From assembly GCA_030634545.1 (NCBI GenBank), contig DAOWAN010000011.1:1-34165 (forward strand): a stretch of 34,165 nucleotides of DNA, read 5' to 3'. This DNA is from Candidatus Nanohalarchaeota archaeon (GTDB taxonomy: Archaea; EX4484-52; B79-G9). The position numbers and the translations under genes are program-made. Shown here piece after piece: positions 16,317-23,883 of this stretch; positions within the stretch are counted from its first letter, which is position 1, and each line of letters begins with the position of its first letter. Below the pieces are notes generated by a model that was given only the letters and a program-made list of their open reading frames with translations, was not told the DNA's origin and did no database searches.

Positions 16317-17374
16317 AATTTAAGTTATTTGGAAGGCTTACAAAAAAGAAGAAATCATCTGCATCTGGCAGCCAAATCCAGAGAGACAGGCGGGATCCGC
16401 ATATTGTGATTAATGAACTTAGTGCAAAGGGGTTTGCAGAAGCAGATATTATTCGCACACTCAAAGACGAGGGGTATAGTTTCAGGGAGATTGATGATGC
16501 CCTGAACGAGTCTGTGCGCAACGAGGTAACAGGTGCGCAGCCGCCAATGGCAGGACCGCAGCAGGGACAGGCATTTCCCACAGCACAGGATATGGGTACA
16601 GGCGGTGCTCCTATGCAATCCACACAGGATCAGTATCTGGACCAGGATTTAATGGCTGCGGATAGTCAGACTATGGATTTTTCAAAGAAACCTCAGGCGT
16701 TTACTGATTCTACGAATATGGGTCCTATGAGCGGACCAGAGCAGCCAGTAGGGGTATCGATGCCAGAAGATGCAGGACCCGGTCCGCAGGCAAATCTTAG
16801 TGACGAAGAGAGAGAGAATATTTATGAGATTGTTGAATCTGTTGTGAATGAGCGCATGAATTCTGTCCGCTCAGAGATGAAAGAGATCGGTGCACAGATC
16901 AAAGGCATCCAGCAGATTATAGGTGAATTAAAGTCTGATACGCAGGAGAAGGAAGATGAGCGGCGCAAGGAGATGGGGTCTGCGCATGAAGGCATCAAGG
17001 AAAATGCTGCCAAGTTGATAGATATGGGGCCGCGGGTTGCAGGGCTTGAGAGAGCATTTAAGGACATTGTACCCAATCTTGTAGATAGTGTGCGTGAAGT
17101 AAAGGAATTCGTATCCGGTCATGTAGGTGATATTGATGCAGAACATGGGCACAATGAGAAGATGCTTGATGCAGAAGCTGCGCACAGTAAACTGCATGAC
17201 AAGAATAATCATTTAAGTAACGCGCATAGTGACAATAGCGCACCCTCTAATGACAGTGCCGACCCATGCGATATGAAGATGGGCGCACATAAGGCAACCC
17301 CCGCTGCTGATTCTAGTAAAGAAGAAAATAAAGATGACATCTTTGATGAGTCCGACGATAACGAGCGGATTTAA
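16313..17374 (+). CDS. Cytoplasmic protein with UBA-like head and coiled coil
   Basis: A 353-residue protein. The head MKFKLFGRLTKKKKSS is followed by a compact three-helix segment at about 28-70 (INELSAKGFAEADIIRTLKD, then GYSFREIDDALNES). That segment has the look of a UBA/CUE-like or short helix-turn repeat, and similar N-terminal segments occur in uncharacterised DPANN proteins (recalled, not checked). A Gln/Pro/Met-rich disordered linker (75-160), a coiled coil (165-265) and an acidic His/Asn/Asp-rich tail complete it. It is coupled to the gene before it and probably serves as a cytoplasmic adaptor of the membrane system. Confidence 0.75.
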   Translation: MKFKLFGRLTKKKKSSASGSQIQRDRRDPHIVINELSAKGFAEADIIRTLKDEGYSFREIDDALNESVRNEVTGAQPPMAGPQQGQAFPTAQDMGTGGAPMQSTQDQYLDQDLMAADSQTMDFSKKPQAFTDSTNMGPMSGPEQPVGVSMPEDAGPGPQANLSDEERENIYEIVESVVNERMNSVRSEMKEIGAQIKGIQQIIGELKSDTQEKEDERRKEMGSAHEGIKENAAKLIDMGPRVAGLERAFKDIVPNLVDSVREVKEFVSGHVGDIDAEHGHNEKMLDAEAAHSKLHDKNNHLSNAHSDNSAPSNDSADPCDMKMGAHKATPAADSSKEENKDDIFDESDDNERI

Positions 17375-17425
17375 AGCATATAGTTGACGTCATGATTGAT
17401 TTCATATCTGACCTGACTTCTATAC

Positions 17426-17941
17426 TCAGTCCCCATCTTTTGCCAGAAACATAACAGTAAAAACCATTAGCAATATCATAAATAGCGTAATGACAAGATC
17501 GCTGCTTACATTAAAGAACCCTAGTCCCCCGACACTTATGAACGTAATTAATGCAAGAAATCCCAATAATATAGCAACCGCCGTCTTATTGGTCTTGCCA
17601 AAAACTTCATCAATCTTGATGCCTGCCATACCTAAAAACAGAATCCCCACCAAAAGCCCCGCAATAATCACTGCTGCAAGACCAAAAAGTTTTGAGAAAA
17701 ATAATCCCAGCGTCATTCCCATAGGCGTATAGTTGATAATAAAAAAAGACAATACCAAAGCAATAAGCGCATTCACAGACAGCTCTTCAGAAAATTCAGA
17801 TCTTTTAAGAATAGCATAGATTATAACAAAAAACAGAATCCAGACCAGAAAAAAATCAAAAAAATCAAGACGGTTCATATTGCCGAGCATAATCTCTATT
17901 GGTGATGGACCTGCTGATTCAAGTGATTCTGCTGCTGGCAT
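17426..17941 (-). CDS. Small polytopic membrane protein, paralogue 1
   Basis: A 171-residue protein with about five hydrophobic segments. After a short soluble head come the signature FFDFFLVWILFFVIIYAIL, then NYTPMGMTL, AGLLVGILFLGMAGIKIDE and two more spans, ending FLAKDGD. It aligns by eye with the proteins at 20870 and 21546 (same order: FY(D/E)F-x-PW, YGI/YAI, PMG, ILFLGM(G/A)G-x-K). These may form the transmembrane channel or platform of the neighbouring machine. It is convergent with the plus-strand operon; the 51-base gap holds no strong terminator. A TATA-like AATAAATTT lies near 17967-17977. Confidence 0.8.
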   Translation of the reverse strand: MPAAESLESAGPSPIEIMLGNMNRLDFFDFFLVWILFFVIIYAILKRSEFSEELSVNALIALVLSFFIINYTPMGMTLGLFFSKLFGLAAVIIAGLLVGILFLGMAGIKIDEVFGKTNKTAVAILLGFLALITFISVGGLGFFNVSSDLVITLFMILLMVFTVMFLAKDGD

Positions 17942-18141
17942 ATTTAAGACCTTTTAATGTTGTCAATGTTAAATTTATTGCATATTATTCCTTTAGGTAT
18001 TATTGAATTACAACTTATATCTGATATTAGGCTTCCTGATTTATATATTTATTATTGTGCTGTTGATAGTATCGTGATTTTATGCTGTTTAGTAGAGAAC
18101 TAGCGCAAATCGTAAAGTATAATAAATGATAATCGCATAAA

Positions 18142-18206
18142 TTGTTCATTATACTGAACGATAATGCGCCATATTGTTTATTATAATGAACAATAATTAT
18201 TTAAAT
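18142..18206 (+). promoter_or_regulatory. Two near-palindromic operators and TATA box of the ATPase gene
   Basis: The sites at 18142-18165 and 18176-18199 match at 21 of 24 positions and lie 34 bases apart. Each is itself a near palindrome with half-sites TTGTTCA/TGAACGA or TTGTTTA/TGAACAA. TTGTTCATTATA (18142-18153) and TATAATGAACAA (18182-18193) also form a perfect 12-bp inverted repeat. The second site abuts the TATA-like ATTATTTAAA near 18197-18206, about 27 bases before the ATG at 18228. This suggests repression or autoregulation. The rest of the gap (17942-18141) shows nothing else. Confidence 0.6.
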
Positions 18207-18227
18207 CATTAATTACAATAATAACTT

Positions 18228-19517
18228 ATGGAAATAAAGGATGCATTGATTTACTGGAATGACTGGTGGACAGATAACCCTATTGATAGCAGTATTTTAA
18301 GGCAGAAGTATATGTCCCGGATAAATGAACTTATAGATACAAGGGAGATTATTGTTCTTGCAGGAGTAAGAAGATCAGGGAAAACCACAATCATGCATCA
18401 GACCATAGATGAACTGCTGTCTAAAGTAAATAAGAATAATATTTGCTATATTAACATGGATGATTCGCGCTTTGGCACCAATCTTGAAAAAATATATGAG
18501 GTCTATTTAGAACTGGCTGACCCGCATGACAAAGTCTATTTTTTTATAGATGAAATCCGGAATGTACAATTGTGGGAGGAATGGATTAAGTACCGGTATG
18601 ATAAGAACCGGAATATCAAATTTATTGTTTCCGGGTCTACATCAGAGCTTTTGAGCAGGGAGTATAGTCATCTTTTATCAGGGAGATATTTCAGGATTAA
18701 TATTATGCCTCTGGGTTTTGAGGAGTTTCTTAAGTTTAAAAACATTGAATTTTCCAGCGAAATAAAGAGAATAAAGAATAAAGGAGCGATAAAAAGGTCA
18801 TTAATAGAATATCTTGAGTTCGGGGGTTTTCCCGAAGTTGTGCTGGAAGATAGGGAAACTGTGAGAAAAGAGCGGTTGAAGACCTATTTTGAAAGTATTT
18901 TGCTGAAAGATGTTGTTTTAAAAAATGATGTCAGAAACCCTGATAAAATAGAGGATATGGCATATTATTTTTTGTCTAATATTTCGTCAAATTATAATTA
19001 TAATCGCCTTGCTAAAACCCTGAATTTATCTACTCTGACTGCAGAGAATTATTTTTCGCATCTCAGGGATTCTTTCCTGATTGATTCAATTTCTATTTTT
19101 TCGTATAAAGTTAAGGAACAATTGCAGTATCCGCGCAAGATATATTGTGTTGATAATGGTATAAGAAATGCAGTTTCTTTCAGGTTCAGAGAGAACATCG
19201 GTCAGTTGTATGAAAATACAGTATTTACTGAACTTAAGAGGAGAGGGAAGAACGTATATTACTGGCGTGATAAGAATGAACGGGAGATTGATTTTGTTGT
19301 AAAAGAAGGTCTGAAGATAAGAGAAGCGATACAGGTTTGCTACTCTATTGAGGAATCTACAACTAGGAAAAGAGAAGTTCGCGCATTGCTTTTGGGAATG
19401 GATGAGTTAGGCTTAAAAGAAGGTTTGATTATCACAGAAGACTACGAATGTGAAGAACTTTTTTCAGATAAGAAAGTGCGCTTTATTCCGTTATGGAAAT
19501 GGATTCTTGGCGCTTGA
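18228..19517 (+). CDS. AAA ATPase with C-terminal DUF4143 domain
   Basis: A 429-residue protein. Walker A is GVRRSGKT (46-53), Walker B is VYFFIDEI (103-110), and the sensor strand is FIVSGSTSELL (132-142), followed by LSGRYFRI and PLGFEEFL as is usual in this family. Residues about 200-290 are helical with a winged-helix-like part. The C-terminal DUF4143 region carries EIDFVV (353-358) and IQVCY (368-372), matching the PD-(D/E)XK-like core. These ATPases are abundant in archaea with poorly known roles (DNA or toxin-antitoxin related). A second copy of the family lies at 30129-31403. The start at 18228 is supported by the TATA spacing. Confidence 0.9.
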   Translation: MEIKDALIYWNDWWTDNPIDSSILRQKYMSRINELIDTREIIVLAGVRRSGKTTIMHQTIDELLSKVNKNNICYINMDDSRFGTNLEKIYEVYLELADPHDKVYFFIDEIRNVQLWEEWIKYRYDKNRNIKFIVSGSTSELLSREYSHLLSGRYFRINIMPLGFEEFLKFKNIEFSSEIKRIKNKGAIKRSLIEYLEFGGFPEVVLEDRETVRKERLKTYFESILLKDVVLKNDVRNPDKIEDMAYYFLSNISSNYNYNRLAKTLNLSTLTAENYFSHLRDSFLIDSISIFSYKVKEQLQYPRKIYCVDNGIRNAVSFRFRENIGQLYENTVFTELKRRGKNVYYWRDKNEREIDFVVKEGLKIREAIQVCYSIEESTTRKREVRALLLGMDELGLKEGLIITEDYECEELFSDKKVRFIPLWKWILGA

Positions 19518-19562
19518 GACATTTGAAATGCATAAACATAGAATGTCTAATACGATTATGTC

Positions 19563-19665
19563 TATAGTGAAGGCACGAAATAAATGAGCAAAGATCACCA
19601 AAAACCCATTTGCCTTCATCTATATGGCAAGGCACTGTACTCAATTTATTAGTGCCTTGACTATA
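19563..19665. repeat. MITE-like element with terminal inverted repeats
   Basis: TATAGTGAAGGCAC (19563-19576) and GTGCCTTGACTATA (19652-19665) are 14-base inverted ends with one mismatch. Inside lie a further inverted copy TGCCTTCATCTATA (19611-19624) and a perfect 9-bp stem CAAGGCACT/AGTGCCTTG (19628-19636 and 19651-19659). There is no coding capacity. The word TATAGTGAAGGCA recurs at 25858-25870 beside the IS5 right end. Confidence 0.5.
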
Positions 19666-19753
19666 ATTATGATTAGACAATTTGTAAATAGGAAGTCTGA
19701 GATGGAGATAACGACAAACATTTCCAGATTCAAACTAACGAAGTGCAGGACAG

Positions 19754-19763
19754 TTTATATATT
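19754..19763 (+). promoter_or_regulatory. TATA box of the radical SAM gene
   Basis: TTTATATATT is centred 26.5 bases before the ATG at 19785 and predicts a leaderless transcript. Confidence 0.7.
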
Positions 19764-19784
19764 TAAAAAACCAATCCTCTTCTC

Positions 19785-20651
19785 ATGAAAACTCCAAGAG
19801 CAGAACTAGAAGTTACAAAACAATGCAACCTCCGATGCAAATCATGCCTGTTCTCATGCCATGATGCCCTTAAAAATGAACTCACGACCACAGAGATTAT
19901 GCATCTGATTGACGAGTTCTCTCAGATGAATTGTGAGTGGCTGAAACTGACAGGCGGTGAGCCGCTTTTAAGGAAAGACATCTTTCAGATAATAGATTAT
20001 GCGAAAGATAAAGGACTGAAGATCCGTCTGAATAGCAACTGTGAATTGATTGACAGGAAACTTGCGCGCAAACTGAATGTTGATCTTGTGCAGGTCAGTG
20101 TAGACGGACTTGAAAAGACAAATGACTGGCTGCGGGGAAAAGGGACATTTAAGCGCACAATGGATGCGATTGAATATCTGGTTGATAATGACATAACCGT
20201 GCATTCCAATACCGTTGTTACACAGCATAATAAGAGTGAGTTGCTTGAATTGTGTAATCTGCTTTCATCTAAATGTGTATGTGATTTGGGGTTTTCGAGG
20301 ATGATAAATGCCGGACGTGGCAGAGATGTATATGATAAACTGCATCTTAGTACACTTGAATTGATGGGTGTTAAGCCGAAGCTTATAGGTTATGCAAAAT
20401 TAAAGGGTTATTCTCTTTCCTTTTGCGGTGGTTTTGCATATTTTATTCGTAACTGTGGCGCATCATATTATAATCCATTTGTTACTTCAACCGGAGATGT
20501 TACTCCGTGTTGCAGTATCCGAAAGAAAGTCATACTTGGTAATGTTCGAAACACTTCTTATATTGAGATTTTTAGAAGATATAACGGGAAGAGATTTAGT
20601 GCGCCTATCGGTCATTTTGGGAATTGCAATACCTGTCTTGAGCGGATTTAG
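19785..20651 (+). CDS. Radical SAM protein with SPASM-like C-terminus
   Basis: A 288-residue protein. The [4Fe-4S]-AdoMet motif C-x3-C-x2-C is CNLRCKSC (Cys14, Cys18, Cys21), followed by LTGGEPLLRKD and VQVSVDGL, the usual radical SAM strands. The C-terminus has GDVTPCCSIRKKVILGN and CNTCLERI, the pattern of a SPASM/twitch domain binding an auxiliary cluster. Members modify peptides or cofactors. No precursor peptide or partner enzyme is evident nearby, so the substrate is unknown. It stands alone between an ATPase gene and the convergent membrane-protein gene. Confidence 0.9.
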   Translation: MKTPRAELEVTKQCNLRCKSCLFSCHDALKNELTTTEIMHLIDEFSQMNCEWLKLTGGEPLLRKDIFQIIDYAKDKGLKIRLNSNCELIDRKLARKLNVDLVQVSVDGLEKTNDWLRGKGTFKRTMDAIEYLVDNDITVHSNTVVTQHNKSELLELCNLLSSKCVCDLGFSRMINAGRGRDVYDKLHLSTLELMGVKPKLIGYAKLKGYSLSFCGGFAYFIRNCGASYYNPFVTSTGDVTPCCSIRKKVILGNVRNTSYIEIFRRYNGKRFSAPIGHFGNCNTCLERI

Positions 20652-20789
20652 ATAGAGTATATCATTTATTGGAATATGGTCTAAGACATAACTTCTCAGA
20701 CTATGTATATTCATCCTCTCGCTAACGCCTATCGTTTTTTGGTTCTGTTTATTCATATGGTAACAGCGTAAACTATAATAGAAATTCCA

Positions 20790-20841
20790 AAAAAAATAAG
20801 TAATAAAAAAATAAAGAAAAGAAAAAAGGGGCTAAAACCCC
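20790..20841 (-). terminator. Hairpin and T-tract terminator after the 20870 gene
   Basis: On the minus strand GGGGTTTTAGCCCC (20828-20841) is followed by TTTTTTC and several more T runs down to about 20790. It lies about 30 bases beyond the stop of the membrane-protein gene. Confidence 0.65.
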
Positions 20842-20869
20842 ATCCGATTAAATAATTTTCTTGCTAAGG

Positions 20870-21352
20870 TTACTTCTTATCTTCGCCACCGCTTGGAGTC
20901 TCTTCTTCAAGGAAGAGGATTGCTGCACCAAGTAGAGCAACTACAAAGATAATTGTCCACATATTGCTACTAATCGCAATCAGAGGGAAACCCGATCCTG
21001 CAAGCACTAGTATCGCAAGCAATATAAGTACTCCACCTACCGCATATTTGTTAAAACTATCCAATTTCCAACCGCCCATTCCTAAGAACAATATCACAAC
21101 CAATATGCCTGCAATATATATTCCTGTTGCACCGAAAAGCTTTGCTAGAAATCCGCCCATTGGTACGAAATTAACTGTAAAAAGCGACAGAATTGAAGCA
21201 ATTATAATCGAAATCTGGTTCTTTTTATTATCTGGTAAAAATGGTGCTTTGACTACAATACCATAAAATATCAGTAGAAACAATATCCACGGGAACACAA
21301 AGTCATAAAATCCCATATTGTTTAAATTTGCCATAAAACTGTTAAAGTCCAT
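20870..21352 (-). CDS. Small polytopic membrane protein, paralogue 2
   Basis: A 160-residue protein with about five membrane spans and a short acidic tail (EEETPSGGEDKK). The signature GFYDFVFPWILFLLIFYGI, NFVPMGGFLAKLFG and VVILFLGMGGWKLD matches the protein at 17426 almost position by position. A TATA-like element on the minus strand near 21450-21460 predicts a leader of about 75 bases, and GGGGG lies about 10 bases before the ATG as a ribosome binding site, so this gene is not leaderless. It is followed by a clear terminator. It is presumably part of the same membrane complex as its two relatives. Confidence 0.8.
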   Translation of the reverse strand: MDFNSFMANLNNMGFYDFVFPWILFLLIFYGIVVKAPFLPDNKKNQISIIIASILSLFTVNFVPMGGFLAKLFGATGIYIAGILVVILFLGMGGWKLDSFNKYAVGGVLILLAILVLAGSGFPLIAISSNMWTIIFVVALLGAAILFLEEETPSGGEDKK

Positions 21353-21545
21353 TATTAATCAACCCCCATAATGATTATCTATTTTTTTATTTTTTTTGTG
21401 CTACTTGTTGCTATGTTGTTATTCTGTTGTTTATTATTTTTGTGCATACTACTATATAAATGTTTCATATTCCAAAGATTTTTAGGGGGTAAATGAGGCT
21501 ATTTTTGGATAATTTGCAGACTTATGTGCATCTTTATTGGGCTAT

Positions 21546-22034
21546 TTAGCCCGGAGGTACCTGTTTTTCCTCATTACCCATACTGTACGCAGTCCAGAGA
21601 ATAAGAATAAATAATATAAAACCAACAGCCCACATGATGTTCTCTGCATCCATCCCAAAGAATTGTGTAAAGTTACTCATGCCATAGGCACCTATTGCCA
21701 CAAGTGTAAGCATAAGAAGAATCAATACCGGAAGATAATCTTTATCCTGACCCTGGAACAGTTTTTGTACAAAGAGAAATACAAAGGCAATTACCATCAA
21801 TATTATGAATACCGGTGTCCAGTCAAAGAGAAAGCGGCGCACAGAAGCATTATTCGTTGCGAACAGACCAATCACAACCGATATTATGGCAATTGCATGG
21901 TTATTCAGGACAAAATCCTTGTTTTTTGATTTAACATAGTGGAATACGCCATACATGATACCTGTTACCAGCATAAATGGAAGCACAAATTCATAGAATC
22001 CGCTTGACTGGAGGTAGCTTATATTAAAGTTCAT
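21546..22034 (-). CDS. Small polytopic membrane protein, paralogue 3
   Basis: A 162-residue protein with about five spans. The opening YLQSSGFYEFVLPFMLVTG and the next YGVF are the family signature of the 17426 and 20870 proteins, but the middle has diverged (NNASVRRFLFDW in place of NFVPMGGFL, and a charged loop GQDKDYLP). It ends GNEEKQVPPG. A TATA box at about 22050-22060 sits 23-26 bases before the ATG at 22034, consistent with a leaderless transcript. Confidence 0.75.
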   Translation of the reverse strand: MNFNISYLQSSGFYEFVLPFMLVTGIMYGVFHYVKSKNKDFVLNNHAIAIISVVIGLFATNNASVRRFLFDWTPVFIILMVIAFVFLFVQKLFQGQDKDYLPVLILLMLTLVAIGAYGMSNFTQFFGMDAENIMWAVGFILFILILWTAYSMGNEEKQVPPG

Positions 22035-22177
22035 AGGTACTATTGTAGTGAGAGAAGTATTTATATTTTTGATTATCTACAAAGTACGACCCGACAATCA
22101 AAAAGCTTGGGATATTCCAACCTTGACCAAATCCCATGATTTTTAAGGAAATACTGTCGTGTGTATATATCCTGATT

Positions 22178-22324
22178 TTAGTCTTCTTCCACATCGTCGA
22201 ACTCATCCATTTTGCAGGAAACATCCTAAAGTCGGTGCGCATTAAATGTCCGAATACCGGACTGCGCCGCAGGAATTTCATCCGGATTGTCCTGCTGTTT
22301 GTACGGGATTGCTCCTTTCTGCAT
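22178..22324 (-). pseudogene. Short reading frame interrupted by one in-frame TAG
   Basis: Reading from the ATG at 22324 gives MQKGAIPYKQQDNPDEIPAA, then a natural-looking acidic sequence for 32 codons. TAG follows at 22226-22228, and the same frame continues DVSCKMDEFDDVEED to a TAA. Both halves look protein-like, so this is probably a 48-codon gene with a single nonsense mutation. Readthrough is less likely, because TAG ends several intact genes here. It begins 22 bases after the hepT stop. No family was recognised. The remaining gap down to 22035 contains only the promoter of the next gene. Confidence 0.4.
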
Positions 22325-22346
22325 TGGATATGATATCTTTTCATGG

Positions 22347-22787
22347 CTAATCTTTCATTTCTTGCTCTTTTAGATATTTACTAATCTGTTGCATGAATTG
22401 TTCTATGTCTTTGAGATCTTTTCGGATGATTTCAAGAATATGGCTGTTATTGATGTCTCCATATCTATGGACCAGCAGGTTCCTGAAGGCTGCCATATCT
22501 GCAAGATGCTCTGCAAGTTTTTTGTTTATTATATTTTCTTCTGATAATATTTCAAACATCTCAGAATATTTTTCTGCCCTGCGATATGCTTTTGATGCAA
22601 TAATGTGGTTTGCTATGTCTATGCATGCTTCCGTTATCTCAAGAAGCGAGTATTTTGATGCCTGAAGGTCGCGGTAGTTCTTTGTGAATGAAGCGTTATT
22701 TGTATTTTTGAATTCTTTTAGGAATTTCAGGTTTCTATCAATTATGTCGAATTTTGCTTATATCAGGTCTGAATCTATTGATTTCAT
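22347..22787 (-). pseudogene. hepT: HepT-like HEPN toxin with early nonsense codon
   Basis: The frame from the ATG at 22787, which overlaps the mntA stop as ATGA, reads MKSIDSDLI, then TAA at 22758-22760 (codon 10). It continues in the same frame AKFDIIDRNLKFLKEF and onward to a normal end at codon 146. The HEPN catalytic motif R-x4-H-x-Y is intact (RNLLVHRY, codons 102-109), and the length equals that of normal HepT. HepT is an RNase toxin that MntA silences by adding AMP to the motif tyrosine. Only the fragment from the internal ATG at 22559 (70 residues) is open in the conventional sense, and it lacks the first helices. The toxin is therefore probably dead, unless the stop is a sequencing error. 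Confidence 0.85.
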
Positions 22788-23224
22788 GCGCATAACCTCT
22801 CCGACCTTATTTTATCATATTCTTCATAAAACGGTTTGATATCAAGGTATTGGCTTATCACACCTGTTTCGAACAGGACCCGTTTTTTTTCGTTTTTTGA
22901 GATTATAATTTTCCCATTTTTGATTACTTGAAAGAGAAACCGGGGAGACGCATTATTTAGTACTCTCACATCAGGTTCCCTTTTTGATAGAAGAGTTTTT
23001 GAGATGCTTCGCGCAAGTCTGGATGAGTACAGAGGACTCTGTTTATATCTGGTTTTCAGAAGAATGCCTATGTCTATGTCACTTTGCCTGTGAGTGCGCC
23101 CGGTAGCAGTTGAGCCGAACAAATATGCGGCGATGATTTCAGGGTGCGCAGAAAAGCATGCGCTGATTGATTTTATGATTGCGCCTGTCTCATTTGCTTT
23201 GGATGATTTTTCTTTTGTTTTCAT
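22784..23224 (-). CDS. mntA: MntA-type nucleotidyltransferase antitoxin
   Basis: A 146-residue protein with the minimal nucleotidyltransferase signature GS-x10-D-x-D: FGSTATGRTHRQSDIDIGIL (Gly37, Ser38, Asp49, Asp51). MntA proteins AMPylate and neutralise the HepT toxin encoded directly downstream, and the ATGA overlap with hepT is the typical operon arrangement. The protein appears complete. A TATA-like element lies near 23254-23263, about 85 bases from the IS5 left end, so the promoter seems to have survived the insertion. Confidence 0.9.
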   Translation of the reverse strand: MKTKEKSSKANETGAIIKSISACFSAHPEIIAAYLFGSTATGRTHRQSDIDIGILLKTRYKQSPLYSSRLARSISKTLLSKREPDVRVLNNASPRFLFQVIKNGKIIISKNEKKRVLFETGVISQYLDIKPFYEEYDKIRSERLCA

Positions 23225-23390
23225 AAAAATCCTTGGTATTTTATTGGGGTTTGGGATTTATAAGAATTAGGGATCTCTTTCCAAAAGCCAGGTCCATAAA
23301 GGGATATAGATTAGACCTCTTGCGTAATTAACTATTTTAACGCGAAAGTCCCATATTCTATATAATCATAACATTTATGGGGGAGATTTT

Positions 23391-23883
23391 ATGTTGAATT
23401 ATTCGGAATTACGCAAAAAACCGAAATTATTTCGTTCATTTACAGGTCTGCAAGTCTCAGAATTTGACACCGTATACGCGATTCTAAAGAAGAAGCACAA
23501 GAGATACGAAACCAAGAGATTGAGCAAGGGAGAAAGAATAAATTCTATAGGTCAAGGTAGAAAGTTCAAACTTGAACTTATCAATCAATTTCTTTTGGTG
23601 TTAATTTATTACAGGATGTACATATCGTATAGTTTTGCTGGTTTTCTCGTAAATCTCGATCAAAGCAATGTCCAAAGGAACATAAAATATCTAGAACCGC
23701 TAGTGAAAAAGTGTGTGCCAATACCTGAAAGGGTTTACAAACAATCCAAGAAAATTACGACACCGGAAGAACTTTTGGAATACTTTCCAGATATGAAAGC
23801 CATTATAGACGCAACAGAACAGGAAATACAAAGACCAAAGCACAAAAGACGAAGAAAGAACCATTACTCGGGTAAGAAAAAAA
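23391..23883 (+). pseudogene. IS5-family transposase, 5' part
   Basis: The N-terminal 164 codons of a DDE_Tnp_4 transposase. A helix-turn-helix region (FKLELINQFLLVLIYYRMY, then DQSNVQRNIKYLEPLV) is followed by the first catalytic Asp in MKAIIDATEQEIQRPKHK. The match ends at HYSGKKK, where the IS66-family element is inserted; the nine codons that follow in the open frame belong to that element. GGGGGAG precedes the ATG. Joined to 25347-25786 with one copy of the 8-bp duplication, the frame is intact at 310 residues. Confidence 0.9.
23876..23883. repeat. Target-site duplication of the IS66-family element, left copy
   Basis: GAAAAAAA at 23876-23883 is repeated exactly at 25339-25346, directly outside both ends of the element. 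Eight bases is the length expected for IS66. Confidence 0.9.

Noticed and set aside
19483-19680. 65-codon minus-strand frame, considered as a peptide substrate for the radical SAM enzyme
   Set aside because: It lies across the MITE-like repeat and the ATPase end, with no promoter or leader-like sequence.
22226-22228. TAG decoded as pyrrolysine
   Set aside because: TAG terminates several apparently normal genes in this window (771, 11297, 13262, 22347 and 31737), and no pyl genes are seen.
22024-22344. 106-codon minus-strand open frame
   Set aside because: It overlaps the promoter and start of the membrane-protein gene, and its basic, low-quality sequence looks like a shadow of the TAG-interrupted frame.
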